64,000 bases of DNA from an uncultured Alphaproteobacteria bacterium (GTDB lineage Bacteria; Pseudomonadota; Alphaproteobacteria; Rs-D84): NCBI GenBank assembly GCA_944392565.1, contig CALXWX010000004.1, positions 1-64,000 of the forward strand. Reading direction: 5' to 3'. Below, piece by piece: positions 25,096 to 33,531 of this stretch (its first letter is position 1; each line of letters starts with the position of its first letter). The translations under genes were made by a program, and so were the position numbers. Below the pieces are notes generated by a model. That model searched no databases. It was not told where the DNA came from and worked only from the letters and a program-made list of their open reading frames with translations.

Positions 25096-27705
25096 ATGTT
25101 AAAAAATGTTATCGGAAAGTTATTAGGCTCTGCCAATGACAGAATTGTTAAATCATATGACAAAACAGTTTCTTTAATCAATGATCTGGAACCAAAATAC
25201 CATGCAATGTCGGACGCCGAATTACGCGAACAAACCAATGTATTGCGCGGGCGTCTGGCGGCGGGCGAAAAAGAAAAAAATATATTGCCGGATGCATTTG
25301 CCCTGGTCAGAGAGGCATCAATCCGTTCCATCGGGCTGCGCCATTTTAATGTTCAGTTAATTGGCGGAATGGTTTTAACAAATGGGCAAATTGCCGAAAT
25401 GAAAACCGGTGAAGGAAAAACACTGGTTGCAACACTGGCATTATTCTTAAAGGCTCTGCATGGTCGTGGCGCACATTTGATTACTGTGAACGATTACCTG
25501 GCATCACGCGATGCTGAATGGATGGGCAATGTGTACCGGTTCTTGGGCATGACGGTCGGTATAATCCAGCATGACATGACCGATGACGAACGCCGTGCGG
25601 CATATGCATGTGATATAACATATGTAACAAATTCTGAATTGGGGTTTGATTACCTGCGCGATAATATGAAATTTTCCAAGGCACAACAGGTATTACGCCC
25701 GCTGTTCTATGCCATTGTTGACGAAGTCGACAGCATTTTAATTGACGAAGCGCGCACCCCACTGATTATTTCTGGTCCCGCCGAAGATACCAGTGAACTG
25801 TACGAACGGGTTGATGCGGTTGTTGCGCAACTGGGTGCCGACGATTATAAAAAAGATGAAAAAGACCGGCATGTAACACTGACTGATGCGGGGGTTGATA
25901 ATGCCACGCGCATGTTAAAAGACGCCGGGTTATTAATCGGTGATAATTTGTATGCGTCTGAAAATGCCGCATTGGTTATGCATATCCAGCAATCATTACT
26001 GGCACATCATTTATATCAAAAGAATGTAAATTATGTCGTTCGCAATGGCGAAATTCTGATTGTTGATGAATTTACCGGTCGTGTGATGACGGGGCGCCGC
26101 TTTGGCAAAGGATTGCACCAGGCAATTGAAGCCAAAGAACATGTAAAGGTACAACCAGAAAATCAAACGGTATCCAGTATTTCATACCAGAACCTGTTCC
26201 GCCTGTATCCGACATTATCCGGGATGACCGGAACCGCCATGACCGAAGCGGCTGAATTCGAAGAAATATATAAATTGCGTGTGGTGTCAATTCCAACAAA
26301 TCGCCCAGTGGCGCGTATTGATCATCATGATGAAATATACCGCAACAAAGATGAAAAATACGACGCGATTATAAAGCAAATTTCCGAATGCATGGAACGC
26401 AAACAGCCGGTCTTGGTTGGTACTGTATCTATTGAAAAATCCGAAGAACTGGCAGAAATTGTTCGCAAAAAACTGGGGATTAACCCAGCGGTTTTAAACG
26501 CCAAACATCACGAGTCAGAGGCAAAAATTGTTGCCCAGGCTGGCGCCCCGGGTGCTGTTACTATTGCAACAAATATGGCGGGGCGCGGTACCGATATTAA
26601 ACTGGGCGGGAATGCAGAAAATCTGATTGCAGAATTATCCCCGGATGATCCGGATTTTGAAACTAAAAAGAAAGAGATTTATGACCGGATTGAAAAAAAT
26701 AAAAAGCAGGTCTTGGATGCCGGCGGTCTGTATGTAATTGGCACCGAACGCCATGAATCCCGCCGTATTGATAACCAGTTGCGCGGTCGTTCTGGACGCC
26801 AGGGCGACCCCGGGGATTCAAAATTCTTTCTGGCACTGGACGATGATTTAATGCGCATATTTGGCGCGGCGCGCCTGCAAGGAATGTTGACCACATTGGG
26901 ATTAAAGCCAGGCGAAGCGATTACCCATCCATGGATAACCAAGGCACTGGAAAAGGCGCAAAAACGCGTTGAATCCAGATATTTCGAATCCCGTAAAGAA
27001 TTATTGAAATATGATGATGTCATGAACGAACAACGCGGCGTTGTTTATAAACAGCGCGATGATTTAATGACATCAGATGATTTATCACCATTGGCACGGG
27101 AAATGATTGGTGATGTTATTGAAATGATATGCGAAAATAACATTCCCGAAAAATCGAATCCTGGGGATTGGAATCTGCGCGGCATCCATGATGCAATGTT
27201 GCGCGCATTTGCATTGGATATTACCGATATTGAAAAGTGGAAAACAGATGAAACAATATCAGAACGCCGTGCATATGAAATATTAAATAACCTGGCACTG
27301 CGTCGTTATAATCACCAGGCAGAAAAATATGGTCCAGAATTAATGCAAATGGCATCGCGTCAAATGATGCTGGGGGCATTGGATACAGTTTGGAAACGGC
27401 ACTTGCAACAAATGGATTATTTACAAACGGCAATCGGTCTGCGCGGATATGCCCAGAAAAATCCATTGTACGAATACAAGCGCGAGGCATTAGATTTATT
27501 TAAAAATACAATCAATAACTTTAAAATCATGTCTGTATCATACATTTGTCGTATGGAATTAACCCACGAAGATGTTGCAAAAACTGAACGCGAACGCGCA
27601 CAACATGACGCTGAATTAAACCAAGCTGGCGAAGCGCGCCGCAATGCACCATGCCCATGTGGTTCTGGTTTAAAATACAAACACTGTCATGGTAAATTAA
27701 AATAA
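25096..27705 (+). CDS. secA: Preprotein translocase ATPase SecA
   Basis: 869 residues. Walker A MKTGEGKT, DEAD-type DEVDSILIDEARTPLIISG, the preprotein cross-linking domain, the second nucleotide-binding fold (NMAGRGTDIKLGG, QLRGRSGRQGDPG), the scaffold helix, and a C-terminal zinc-binding tail CPCGSGLKYKHCHG that binds SecB and the ribosome. It drives Sec-dependent export of the many signal-peptide proteins here. The start at 25096 (MLKNVIGKLLGS) matches the family; an ATG 90 bp upstream has no support. No terminator seen; a repeat array follows. Confidence 0.98.
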   Translation: MLKNVIGKLLGSANDRIVKSYDKTVSLINDLEPKYHAMSDAELREQTNVLRGRLAAGEKEKNILPDAFALVREASIRSIGLRHFNVQLIGGMVLTNGQIAEMKTGEGKTLVATLALFLKALHGRGAHLITVNDYLASRDAEWMGNVYRFLGMTVGIIQHDMTDDERRAAYACDITYVTNSELGFDYLRDNMKFSKAQQVLRPLFYAIVDEVDSILIDEARTPLIISGPAEDTSELYERVDAVVAQLGADDYKKDEKDRHVTLTDAGVDNATRMLKDAGLLIGDNLYASENAALVMHIQQSLLAHHLYQKNVNYVVRNGEILIVDEFTGRVMTGRRFGKGLHQAIEAKEHVKVQPENQTVSSISYQNLFRLYPTLSGMTGTAMTEAAEFEEIYKLRVVSIPTNRPVARIDHHDEIYRNKDEKYDAIIKQISECMERKQPVLVGTVSIEKSEELAEIVRKKLGINPAVLNAKHHESEAKIVAQAGAPGAVTIATNMAGRGTDIKLGGNAENLIAELSPDDPDFETKKKEIYDRIEKNKKQVLDAGGLYVIGTERHESRRIDNQLRGRSGRQGDPGDSKFFLALDDDLMRIFGAARLQGMLTTLGLKPGEAITHPWITKALEKAQKRVESRYFESRKELLKYDDVMNEQRGVVYKQRDDLMTSDDLSPLAREMIGDVIEMICENNIPEKSNPGDWNLRGIHDAMLRAFALDITDIEKWKTDETISERRAYEILNNLALRRYNHQAEKYGPELMQMASRQMMLGALDTVWKRHLQQMDYLQTAIGLRGYAQKNPLYEYKREALDLFKNTINNFKIMSVSYICRMELTHEDVAKTERERAQHDAELNQAGEARRNAPCPCGSGLKYKHCHGKLK

Positions 27706-27718
27706 AAAATACAGCACC

Positions 27719-28050
27719 ATCCCCAGTTCCCCTCTATGGAGGGGTGCCGCACAGCGGCAGAGTGGTCAGAGAGTTCAAGAACGAGTTCCCACTCTGTCCC
27801 CAGATACGCTGCCCCACACATCTCTGTCATTGCGAGCCATCGCAGATGGCGTGGCAATCCAGTAAATTATGCCCGCGCGAATGCGCGACTTTATTATTAA
27901 CTGGATCGCCACGGTCGCAATGCTCCCCCGCGATGATAAAAAGCACCACACCCAGTTCCCCTCTATGGAGGGGTGCCGCGCAGCGGCGGGGTGGTCAGAG
28001 AGTTCAAGAACTAGTTCCCACTCTGTCCCCAGGTACACCCCCACTCACCT
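27719..28050. repeat. Direct repeat of about 100 bp, two copies 232 bp apart
   Basis: A unit beginning CCCAGTTCCCCTCTATGGAG and continuing through GGTGCCGC...GAGAGTTCAAGAAC to the segment before GTCATTGCGAG occurs at about 27721-27824 and again at about 27953-28051 with few differences. Each copy is followed by a GTCATTGCGAG palindromic element, so the whole block looks like a duplicated 232-bp composite unit. No gene lies in 27706-28179. Confidence 0.85.
27825..27935. repeat. GTCATTGCGAG palindromic element, copy 2
   Basis: The left arm GTCATTGCGAG...GGCAATCCAGT matches 14041-14080. The inner part contains an imperfect palindrome (CGCGCGAATGCGCG), and the right arm ACTGGATCGCC...CGCAATG is a degraded complement of the left. 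Non-autonomous and MITE-like; no coding capacity. Confidence 0.7.
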
Positions 28051-28051
28051 C

Positions 28052-28160
28052 TGTCATTGCGAGCCATCGCAGATGGCGTGGCAATCCAGTGAATAATAAA
28101 GTCGCACGCAATCGCGTGCGTGCATAATTGACTGAATTGCTTCGTTTCACTCGCAATGAC
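28052..28160. repeat. GTCATTGCGAG palindromic element, copy 3
   Basis: Termini GTCATTGCGAG and CTCGCAATGAC are exact complements. The inner segment (ATAAAGTCGCACGC...) is the reverse complement of the inner segment of the 14041 copy, so the core has been inverted relative to the left arm. Confidence 0.75.
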
Positions 28161-28179
28161 AAATATGATAAAACACATA

Positions 28180-28467
28180 TCATAAATCTTTATCCATATG
28201 CTGGGGCATGGCATTATCTGGCATGTTGCACCAGAATGATAACCCAAACACAAATATTTTTAATAACAGTGTATTTGGTATCTTTACGCGATCATTTTCA
28301 TATTGCTGCCATTTACGATGGTCAATTCCAAACTTTTTAGATATAAATTCTGTCCCAACGCCCAACATTGCGCGCGAGTTTTTTAACAGCCGCCCGGCGG
28401 TAATAAATGTATCAAATTCATCGCGTAAAATTGCGCGTCTTAATTTTTGTCGTTTGTTTTCTGGCAT
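28180..28467 (-). CDS. Small XRE-like HTH protein
   Basis: 95 residues. A basic N-terminus (ENKRQKLRRAIL) is followed by a Cro/C1-like fold at about residues 25-80 (LGVGTEFISKKFGIDHRKWQQYEN). The spacing, with WQQYEN in the recognition region and a following hydrophobic helix, fits phage-type repressors. The start at 28467 follows GGGGG at proper distance; longer frames lack a site. A structured leader of about 175 nt and its own promoter lie upstream. Target unknown; it is not next to phage genes. Confidence 0.65.
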   Translation of the reverse strand: MPENKRQKLRRAILRDEFDTFITAGRLLKNSRAMLGVGTEFISKKFGIDHRKWQQYENDRVKIPNTLLLKIFVFGLSFWCNMPDNAMPQHMDKDL

Positions 28468-28642
28468 AATATTTTCCCCCATTGTTTTTATTAATAAAAA
28501 CACCGCCGTGATTAATGGCGGTTGGAGGTTCATAACTATACAGAAATAGTGTGCTTATTCAATATATTCGCAGCCCCCCCAACCTGGTTGGAGATTTTTC
28601 TGTAGAGGTTCTTACACCCCGCATTGGTAATCAGCCAATGCG
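28468..28642 (-). promoter_or_regulatory. Structured 5' leader of the XRE-like gene
   Basis: On the minus strand the predicted transcript starts near 28641 with an 8-bp hairpin (arms 28620-28627/28635-28642, 7-nt loop). It continues through a G-rich segment and ends with a second stem ACCGCC/GGCGGT at about 28502-28523 close to the gene. A cis-regulator or small RNA is possible. No known riboswitch family was recognised. No gene is seen in 28468-28787. Confidence 0.4.
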
Positions 28643-28647
28643 TATTT

Positions 28648-28676
28648 ATTATGGCATATGTATTATTAAAATTCAA
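28648..28676 (-). promoter_or_regulatory. Promoter of the XRE-like gene leader
   Basis: On the minus strand TTGAAT (28676-28671), 17-bp spacer, CATAAT (28653-28648). Confidence 0.5.
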
Positions 28677-28731
28677 ACTTTATATCAAATCTTTTTAAAA
28701 TATTAACACAAAACAACAATCTGATATAAAA

Positions 28732-28763
28732 AATCACAGGGGACACAACCATCCCCTGTGATT
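28732..28763 (-). terminator. Terminator of the 51-residue gene
   Basis: 12-bp perfect stem AATCACAGGGGA/TCCCCTGTGATT with an 8-nt loop; on the minus strand it is followed by a T run. Confidence 0.88.
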
Positions 28764-28787
28764 CACATAACTTTTATAATCAATTAA

Positions 28788-28943
28788 TTATTTTTCATTC
28801 TGACCATGCTGAACATTAACACCACGCGCCATAAATTCAGCCGCCAAATTTACCGCCGCCGCCGCCTTTTTATAGCCTGCCCCACGCGCCTTGTTCTGCA
28901 ATAATGCAGCCGCCTTGTTAAATTTATTCATATTATCAGTCAT
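28788..28943 (-). CDS. Small Ala-rich helical protein
   Basis: 51 residues starting MTDNMNKFNKAAALLQNKARG, highly Ala/Asn/Lys-rich and predicted helical, with no cysteines, signal or membrane segment. The gene is framed by a consensus promoter (28983-29011) and a strong terminator (28732-28763), and AGAGGC precedes the ATG, so it is very probably expressed as a single-gene unit despite its size. Function unknown; the Ala/Lys composition could mean nucleic-acid or membrane contact. Confidence 0.65.
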   Translation of the reverse strand: MTDNMNKFNKAAALLQNKARGAGYKKAAAAVNLAAEFMARGVNVQHGQNEK

Positions 28944-28982
28944 ATTCAATGCCTCTTTCAAAAACATCTCTCTGACAAATAG

Positions 28983-29011
28983 AACATATACTAATAATTC
29001 TTTTTTGTCAA
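28983..29011 (-). promoter_or_regulatory. Strong sigma-70-like promoter
   Basis: On the minus strand TTGACA (29011-29006), 17-bp spacer, TATGTT (28988-28983). It drives the 51-residue gene and abuts the stop codon of the OmpA-like gene. Confidence 0.7.
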
Positions 29012-29014
29012 GTA

Positions 29015-30592
29015 TTATTGTGTACAACCATACATTCCGCAAACACCGGCATCATTTGGCGCGACATATTCTTCAACAACCGCAATTGGCGCCTGTTTTG
29101 CAGGTTCTGTATAGTGAACCTCTTTGACAACGCGCACACGGCGATTTGCCGCATTTGCAACCCCATCACCTGTTTGCACTGCCAATCCTTCTTCCCCAGC
29201 AGAAACCGCAACAATCTGGCTGGCTGGGATACCATACTTTATCAGCATTTTCTGAACAGCCTCTGCCCGGCGTCCACCCAATGAATAATTATAATCTTTT
29301 GATCCCATTGTGTCTGTATGGCCGACCACAGAAACCTTGATATTTTTATTTTCCTGGGTTGCTGTTGCCAATTGACGAATTAATTCTTCGTATTCTGGTT
29401 TTACTGTTGCCTTGTCAAAATCAAATCTGATTTCCAAGATTTCTTCCATAACATGCTGTTTCGGTTCCAATGGGATTTGCTGAACCTTTATGATTGTTTT
29501 ATCACCCGCGTTCTTTGATGATTGTATTGCATCCAGACGCGCATTAATCGCCGCCAATTCTGCACGCATTGCCATCATCATATTAATAAATTCTTCACGG
29601 GTTACCAATTCATCACTGACCATTGGAATTTCAGAATCTGTTGCATTTGTTTCTTGCTGTGGTGCAACATCATTATTTGACGAATCTTTGATACGACAAT
29701 TTACATCACCTTCACGCGTGCATTGTGTGCTGACACTGCTATCATTATTACTGTCCGTCATGGTTTTATCGCCGCCATAAATATTTTGATTAAATACCAT
29801 TGGTTGAACAGGAACCGGATTAATCAAATGTTCTGGGACATTCACATTATTAACGATAATAACACCCTCACGCGCCTTGGTTCCATTCATCGCCGCCATA
29901 TTACGCGTATCTGGATAATATGTTTGGGTTGCTGGCGTCGACTGTCTTTCCACTGCAACAAAAGTTTCACCATTTGCATTTATTGTTGTTTTTGTTGTCT
30001 TGGTGGTTGTTTCTGTCTTTGCTGTATTTACAATTTTTCCACCCGTGCAATCACGCAACGCAGTCATCGTTTTATAAAATCTGTCGCGACATTCATTTGC
30101 CGTCCCCGCCTGACCACTGGCAGACGCCGACAACCAGCAATCGTATTTTGCCTGTGCCTCTGCCGCCAATTGTGGATTTGTCATACTGGCATCATTAACC
30201 AATTGATCCATTAATTCATTATATGCCGTATACAATTCAAAAGATTCTTGTTCATCCGCAACGGGCCAATTATCCAAACTTTCCGGGAATGGCAGTTCAC
30301 CTGAAAACGCGGCGACCGCCTTTTGCGCGAACAATTCACCCATTTCTGGGTATCCGCTGGTCCGCGCATTATATATCGCATATGAACGATAGTTCATTGC
30401 CAACTGATTCAAGAAAGAATCCTGGTGTGGTGCCGAATAAACATCCAACGATTCGACATAATCAACAGTTGGTGTTGCAATCGGCGCATATTCATTATCA
30501 CCACTGCCCGCGCACGCCGCCAAGCCAGCAACCGCCGCAATTGCGACCATGCGCGAAATTATCCATGTTGATACACCAGAATTATTTTTCAT
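29015..30592 (-). CDS. OmpA-domain outer-membrane lipoprotein
   Basis: 525 residues. The lipoprotein signal ends LAAC (Cys27). A helical N-terminal domain with Cys pairs follows, then a Thr/Lys-rich linker, a coiled-coil segment (about 330-365) and a C-terminal OmpA/MotB peptidoglycan-binding domain (IRFDFDKATVKPEY, VVGHTDTMGSKDYNYSLGGRRA). It tethers the outer membrane to the cell wall in the manner of Pal, but is far longer than Pal (about 160-180 residues). The C-terminal extension ends in a CGMYGCTQ tail. The start at 30592 follows AAAGGGA. No tol genes are adjacent. Confidence 0.9.
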   Translation of the reverse strand: MKNNSGVSTWIISRMVAIAAVAGLAACAGSGDNEYAPIATPTVDYVESLDVYSAPHQDSFLNQLAMNYRSYAIYNARTSGYPEMGELFAQKAVAAFSGELPFPESLDNWPVADEQESFELYTAYNELMDQLVNDASMTNPQLAAEAQAKYDCWLSASASGQAGTANECRDRFYKTMTALRDCTGGKIVNTAKTETTTKTTKTTINANGETFVAVERQSTPATQTYYPDTRNMAAMNGTKAREGVIIVNNVNVPEHLINPVPVQPMVFNQNIYGGDKTMTDSNNDSSVSTQCTREGDVNCRIKDSSNNDVAPQQETNATDSEIPMVSDELVTREEFINMMMAMRAELAAINARLDAIQSSKNAGDKTIIKVQQIPLEPKQHVMEEILEIRFDFDKATVKPEYEELIRQLATATQENKNIKVSVVGHTDTMGSKDYNYSLGGRRAEAVQKMLIKYGIPASQIVAVSAGEEGLAVQTGDGVANAANRRVRVVKEVHYTEPAKQAPIAVVEEYVAPNDAGVCGMYGCTQ

Positions 30593-30682
30593 AAAAAATC
30601 CCTTTTTATAATCCCTTATATTATACGATTTTCTGACATATGAGTAAAGCGAAAAAGCATCACCCATATATTGAATGACGCC

Positions 30683-31492
30683 TTAATTTCCTAATGCTTG
30701 GGCGGCAAAAGACCCCAACGACCCCAGTGTCCCCAATGCCCCGCCACCACTGCCGGTAATACTGCTGACCTGTTCCATAATTGTGCCTGTATTTGTCGAC
30801 TGCCCCAAATTACTGATTGTATCCGTCAAGAATTCGCCCCACATCTGACGTTTTTTCGCACTTAAACGCGCATCAGAACACTTTTCTATTTTTTGGATTA
30901 ATCGCGTCGCCATTGCCAATTCAGACGCGGTATAATCCGCCTCTGTAAATGTAATCAAGTTAAACAATTCATATATATCAGATGATGTTTTTCTATCAGA
31001 ACACGACAACGACCCATCTTCGCAATATGTTGCGGTCCCAACCTTTGGAAATCCATCCCAAACCATTCCATCATTTCCATCACCTGCAAAATAATCATAG
31101 CAAACATCGTCTTTTGTTTCTGTACCAACCGCGATTTGAATTGCCGCATTATATCCGCCAACCGCCGCCGCACATGGACGCCGTCCCAAACGCTGCTGAA
31201 CCTCTTGTGCGGTCATTGCGCCTGTTTTTGCCCATTCTTTCATCGTATTATCAACAAAAGTAATTTCTTGGGCGCTGGGGACACACTCTGCGGTTAATGC
31301 CTTTTGCTGGGCATTTAACTGCTGGACACCGCTGACTAATTTCAATACGGTGGGAATCAAACTGCTGCCTGCACTGGAACTGGATGTTTCCTGGGGGGTA
31401 ACGGACGCCGCCTTGGTAATAGTAATTGCCATTGCGGGCATATTACCCATACATAAAAATCCACTAATAAAAAACAGTAAAAATTTCTTCAT
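30683..31492 (-). CDS. Secreted hypothetical protein
   Basis: 269 residues. A signal peptide of about 22 residues ends MPAMA. The mature chain is mostly helical with six or more cysteines (AECVPS, RRPCAAA, DDVCYDYF, TYCEDGSLSCSD) and ends in a Gly-rich flexible tail GSGGGALGTLGSLGSFA. No family recognised. It lies upstream of the OmpA-like lipoprotein gene on the same strand with a 90-bp gap and may share its transcript. Confidence 0.7.
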   Translation of the reverse strand: MKKFLLFFISGFLCMGNMPAMAITITKAASVTPQETSSSSAGSSLIPTVLKLVSGVQQLNAQQKALTAECVPSAQEITFVDNTMKEWAKTGAMTAQEVQQRLGRRPCAAAVGGYNAAIQIAVGTETKDDVCYDYFAGDGNDGMVWDGFPKVGTATYCEDGSLSCSDRKTSSDIYELFNLITFTEADYTASELAMATRLIQKIEKCSDARLSAKKRQMWGEFLTDTISNLGQSTNTGTIMEQVSSITGSGGGALGTLGSLGSFAAQALGN

Positions 31493-31543
31493 CTCTCTTA
31501 AAAAAGATTATAACACAAAAAAACATCGGAATAAATATAAAAA

Positions 31544-32059
31544 TTGCTTTTTGATGTATTGCGCGCTAAACTGACAGATGTGCAACGCGACAAACGCAAT
31601 TTTATAATATTTACAAAACACAGACGATTAAAGCGCCTGTGGCAGTTTTTCTTTACTGGATGGGGACTGGTAATGGTTGCGGCATTAATTGCCGGTTCAC
31701 TGTTCACCCGCCAGTTATTATGGACGCCAATATCTGCAATAAATATGACAGACATCGTCAGCAATCAATTCAAAATGTCAAATGCATCATTTGCTGGCAC
31801 AGATACAAACGGCGAACCATTTAAAATTCATGCCGCCAGTGGTCGTCAAGAATACGATAAACCTGATATAATATTCCTAGACGCTGTATCTGGCACCATT
31901 CGCCGCGAATCCGATGGACAAAAAATAACTGATAATATCGTCGCAAATACCGGTCAATATAATCGCAAGACCAAAACAATAACATTAAACGGCAATGTAC
32001 GCGTAGATTCCAGCAATGGCGACAAAGTCCGAACACAAGAATTGGTGATAAAATTATGA
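31544..32059 (+). CDS. lptC: LPS export protein LptC
   Basis: 171 residues. A cytoplasmic basic stretch of about 30 residues, one transmembrane helix (VMVAALIAGSLF) and a periplasmic beta-jellyroll domain (NQFKMSNASFAG ... TITLNGNVRV) fit the LptC bridge component that takes LPS from LptB2FG. The start is uncertain. No ATG is available; TTG at 31544 gives the length shown, and TTG 31559 or GTG 31579 are alternatives. The gene overlaps lptB by 4 bp. lptA, usually between the two, is missing here. Confidence 0.8.
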   Translation: MLFDVLRAKLTDVQRDKRNFIIFTKHRRLKRLWQFFFTGWGLVMVAALIAGSLFTRQLLWTPISAINMTDIVSNQFKMSNASFAGTDTNGEPFKIHAASGRQEYDKPDIIFLDAVSGTIRRESDGQKITDNIVANTGQYNRKTKTITLNGNVRVDSSNGDKVRTQELVIKL

Positions 32060-32784
32060 AACAATCTGTATTACGCATTCAACACTTATCAAAATCATAT
32101 GGCAAACGCATGGTCATCAAAGACATATCGATGGAGGCACACCAAGGCGAATCGGTCGGTCTGCTGGGACCGAATGGCGCGGGAAAAACAACCGCATTTT
32201 ATTGTATTACCGGTCAATTAAGCGCCACAGGCGGACAAATATTTTTAAATTCCCAGGATATAACCCATTTGCCGTTTTACCAGCGTGCGCGCCTGCACAT
32301 TGGATACCTGCCCCAGGAAAACAGTGTTTTCCGCGGTCTGACGGTTGAACAAAACATTATGGCAATTCTAGAAGTGGTCGAACCCAGCAAGAAAAAGCGC
32401 CAAAAAAAACTGGATGCCCTGTTGGACGAATTTTCAATATCATCCCTGCGGCGCAGTCCGGCAACCGCACTGTCTGGGGGCGAACGCCGCCGCGTTGAAA
32501 TTGCACGCGCATTGGCAAACGACCCAAAATTCATATTACTGGATGAACCATTTGCAGGCATTGACCCAATTGCCGTAAATGAAATCCGCAGTTTGGTGTC
32601 CCAGTTAAAGAATCGCGGTCTGGGGGTTATAATTACCGACCATAATGTACGCGAAACATTGGGCATCACCGACCGCAGTTATGTTCTGCACGATGGCAGA
32701 ATATTAAAACACGGCACCACCGCCGAAATCGTCAAAGACGAAATGGTAAAAAAAGTATATCTGGGCGAAGATTTTGTGATGTAA
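32056..32784 (+). CDS. lptB: LPS export ABC ATPase LptB
   Basis: 242 residues. Walker A GPNGAGKTT, Q-loop in GYLPQENSVF, signature LSGGERRR, Walker B and D-loop FILLDEPFAGIDP, H-loop IITDHNVRET: the LptB pattern rather than a generic ABC protein. It powers LPS extraction from the inner membrane with LptFG. Translation is coupled to lptC (ATGA overlap). A terminator follows. Confidence 0.95.
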   Translation: MKQSVLRIQHLSKSYGKRMVIKDISMEAHQGESVGLLGPNGAGKTTAFYCITGQLSATGGQIFLNSQDITHLPFYQRARLHIGYLPQENSVFRGLTVEQNIMAILEVVEPSKKKRQKKLDALLDEFSISSLRRSPATALSGGERRRVEIARALANDPKFILLDEPFAGIDPIAVNEIRSLVSQLKNRGLGVIITDHNVRETLGITDRSYVLHDGRILKHGTTAEIVKDEMVKKVYLGEDFVM

Positions 32785-32828
32785 TCCACCTGTAACAAGT
32801 CGCACGGGAATAATTCACTCTAAAACAA

Positions 32829-32852
32829 ACGGGGCAAATGCCCCGTATTTTT
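32829..32852. terminator. Terminator between lptB and carD
   Basis: ACGGGGC/GCCCCGT stem (32829-32835/32840-32846), 4-nt loop AAAT, followed by ATTTTTATT; serves lptB and, on the other strand, carD. Confidence 0.8.
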
Positions 32853-33414
32853 ATTCGTCATCTGACTCTTCATCATCGTCATCATCAATATCAACGGCAT
32901 TCAAATCAATTTCCTTTGGCACACCCAAAATATCTTCGATTTTTTCAGACGCGGCGTCCAAATCAATCTTGTGCAACACGGCAAATTCTTGCGCCATCCG
33001 TTCCAACGCCCGCAAATACAATTGCCGCGCAGAAAATGTCATTGTGTCCGTTGCATTGCGTCGTTGCAGATCGCGTACAACCTCTGCCAACTTCATCGGA
33101 TCACCAGAATTAATGTTTTCTTCGTATTGTGCCGCACGACGCGCCCAAATCATACGCTTTGCCCCAGCCTTACCCTTGGCTGATGCGATTGCTTCATCCA
33201 TTTTTTTAATTGTGGTCAATGGACGCAGACCGGATATTTCCGCGCGTTCCACTGGCACACGCAGTGTCATATGATTTCGTTCAAAATCAATAACCAACAT
33301 TTTTATTTTTTGCCCGCCGATTGTTTGTTCTTCGACACGCACCAACTTTCCGACACCCTGGGTCGGATATACAACATATTGTCCTGCTTTAAAATCTAGT
33401 TTCTTACTTGGCAT
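32851..33414 (-). CDS. carD: CarD/CdnL-family RNA-polymerase-binding regulator
   Basis: 187 residues. The N-terminal RNAP-beta interaction domain (AGQYVVYPTQGVGKL) is followed by a helical DNA-contacting domain with WARRAAQYEENI and LQRRNATDTMTFSARQLYLRA, and a very acidic C-terminal tail (Asp/Glu run) beyond the usual family end. It stabilises open promoter complexes, particularly at rRNA promoters. Common in alphaproteobacteria, absent from E. coli. Confidence 0.93.
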   Translation of the reverse strand: MPSKKLDFKAGQYVVYPTQGVGKLVRVEEQTIGGQKIKMLVIDFERNHMTLRVPVERAEISGLRPLTTIKKMDEAIASAKGKAGAKRMIWARRAAQYEENINSGDPMKLAEVVRDLQRRNATDTMTFSARQLYLRALERMAQEFAVLHKIDLDAASEKIEDILGVPKEIDLNAVDIDDDDDEESDDE

Positions 33415-33502
33415 ATTTGGATACCCTTTACGGTTGCCATTCTCTCAATGTCTTGCATATTATACCACAAAAAACCAGAAAAACAAATAAATGACTGAAA
33501 AT

Positions 33503-33530
33503 AAAAAATCGTCCAATTGGACGATTTTTT
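33503..33530. terminator. Terminator after the Cys-rich gene
   Basis: 12-bp perfect stem AAAAAATCGTCC/GGACGATTTTTT around AATT. Confidence 0.88.
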
Positions 33531-33531
33531 A

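Noticed and set aside
27719-28160. Insertion sequence
   Set aside because: No transposase frame; only short direct and inverted repeats, so listed as non-coding repeats.
28501-28523. Terminator-like ACCGCC/GGCGGT stem
   Set aside because: No T run on either strand; treated as part of the XRE-gene leader.
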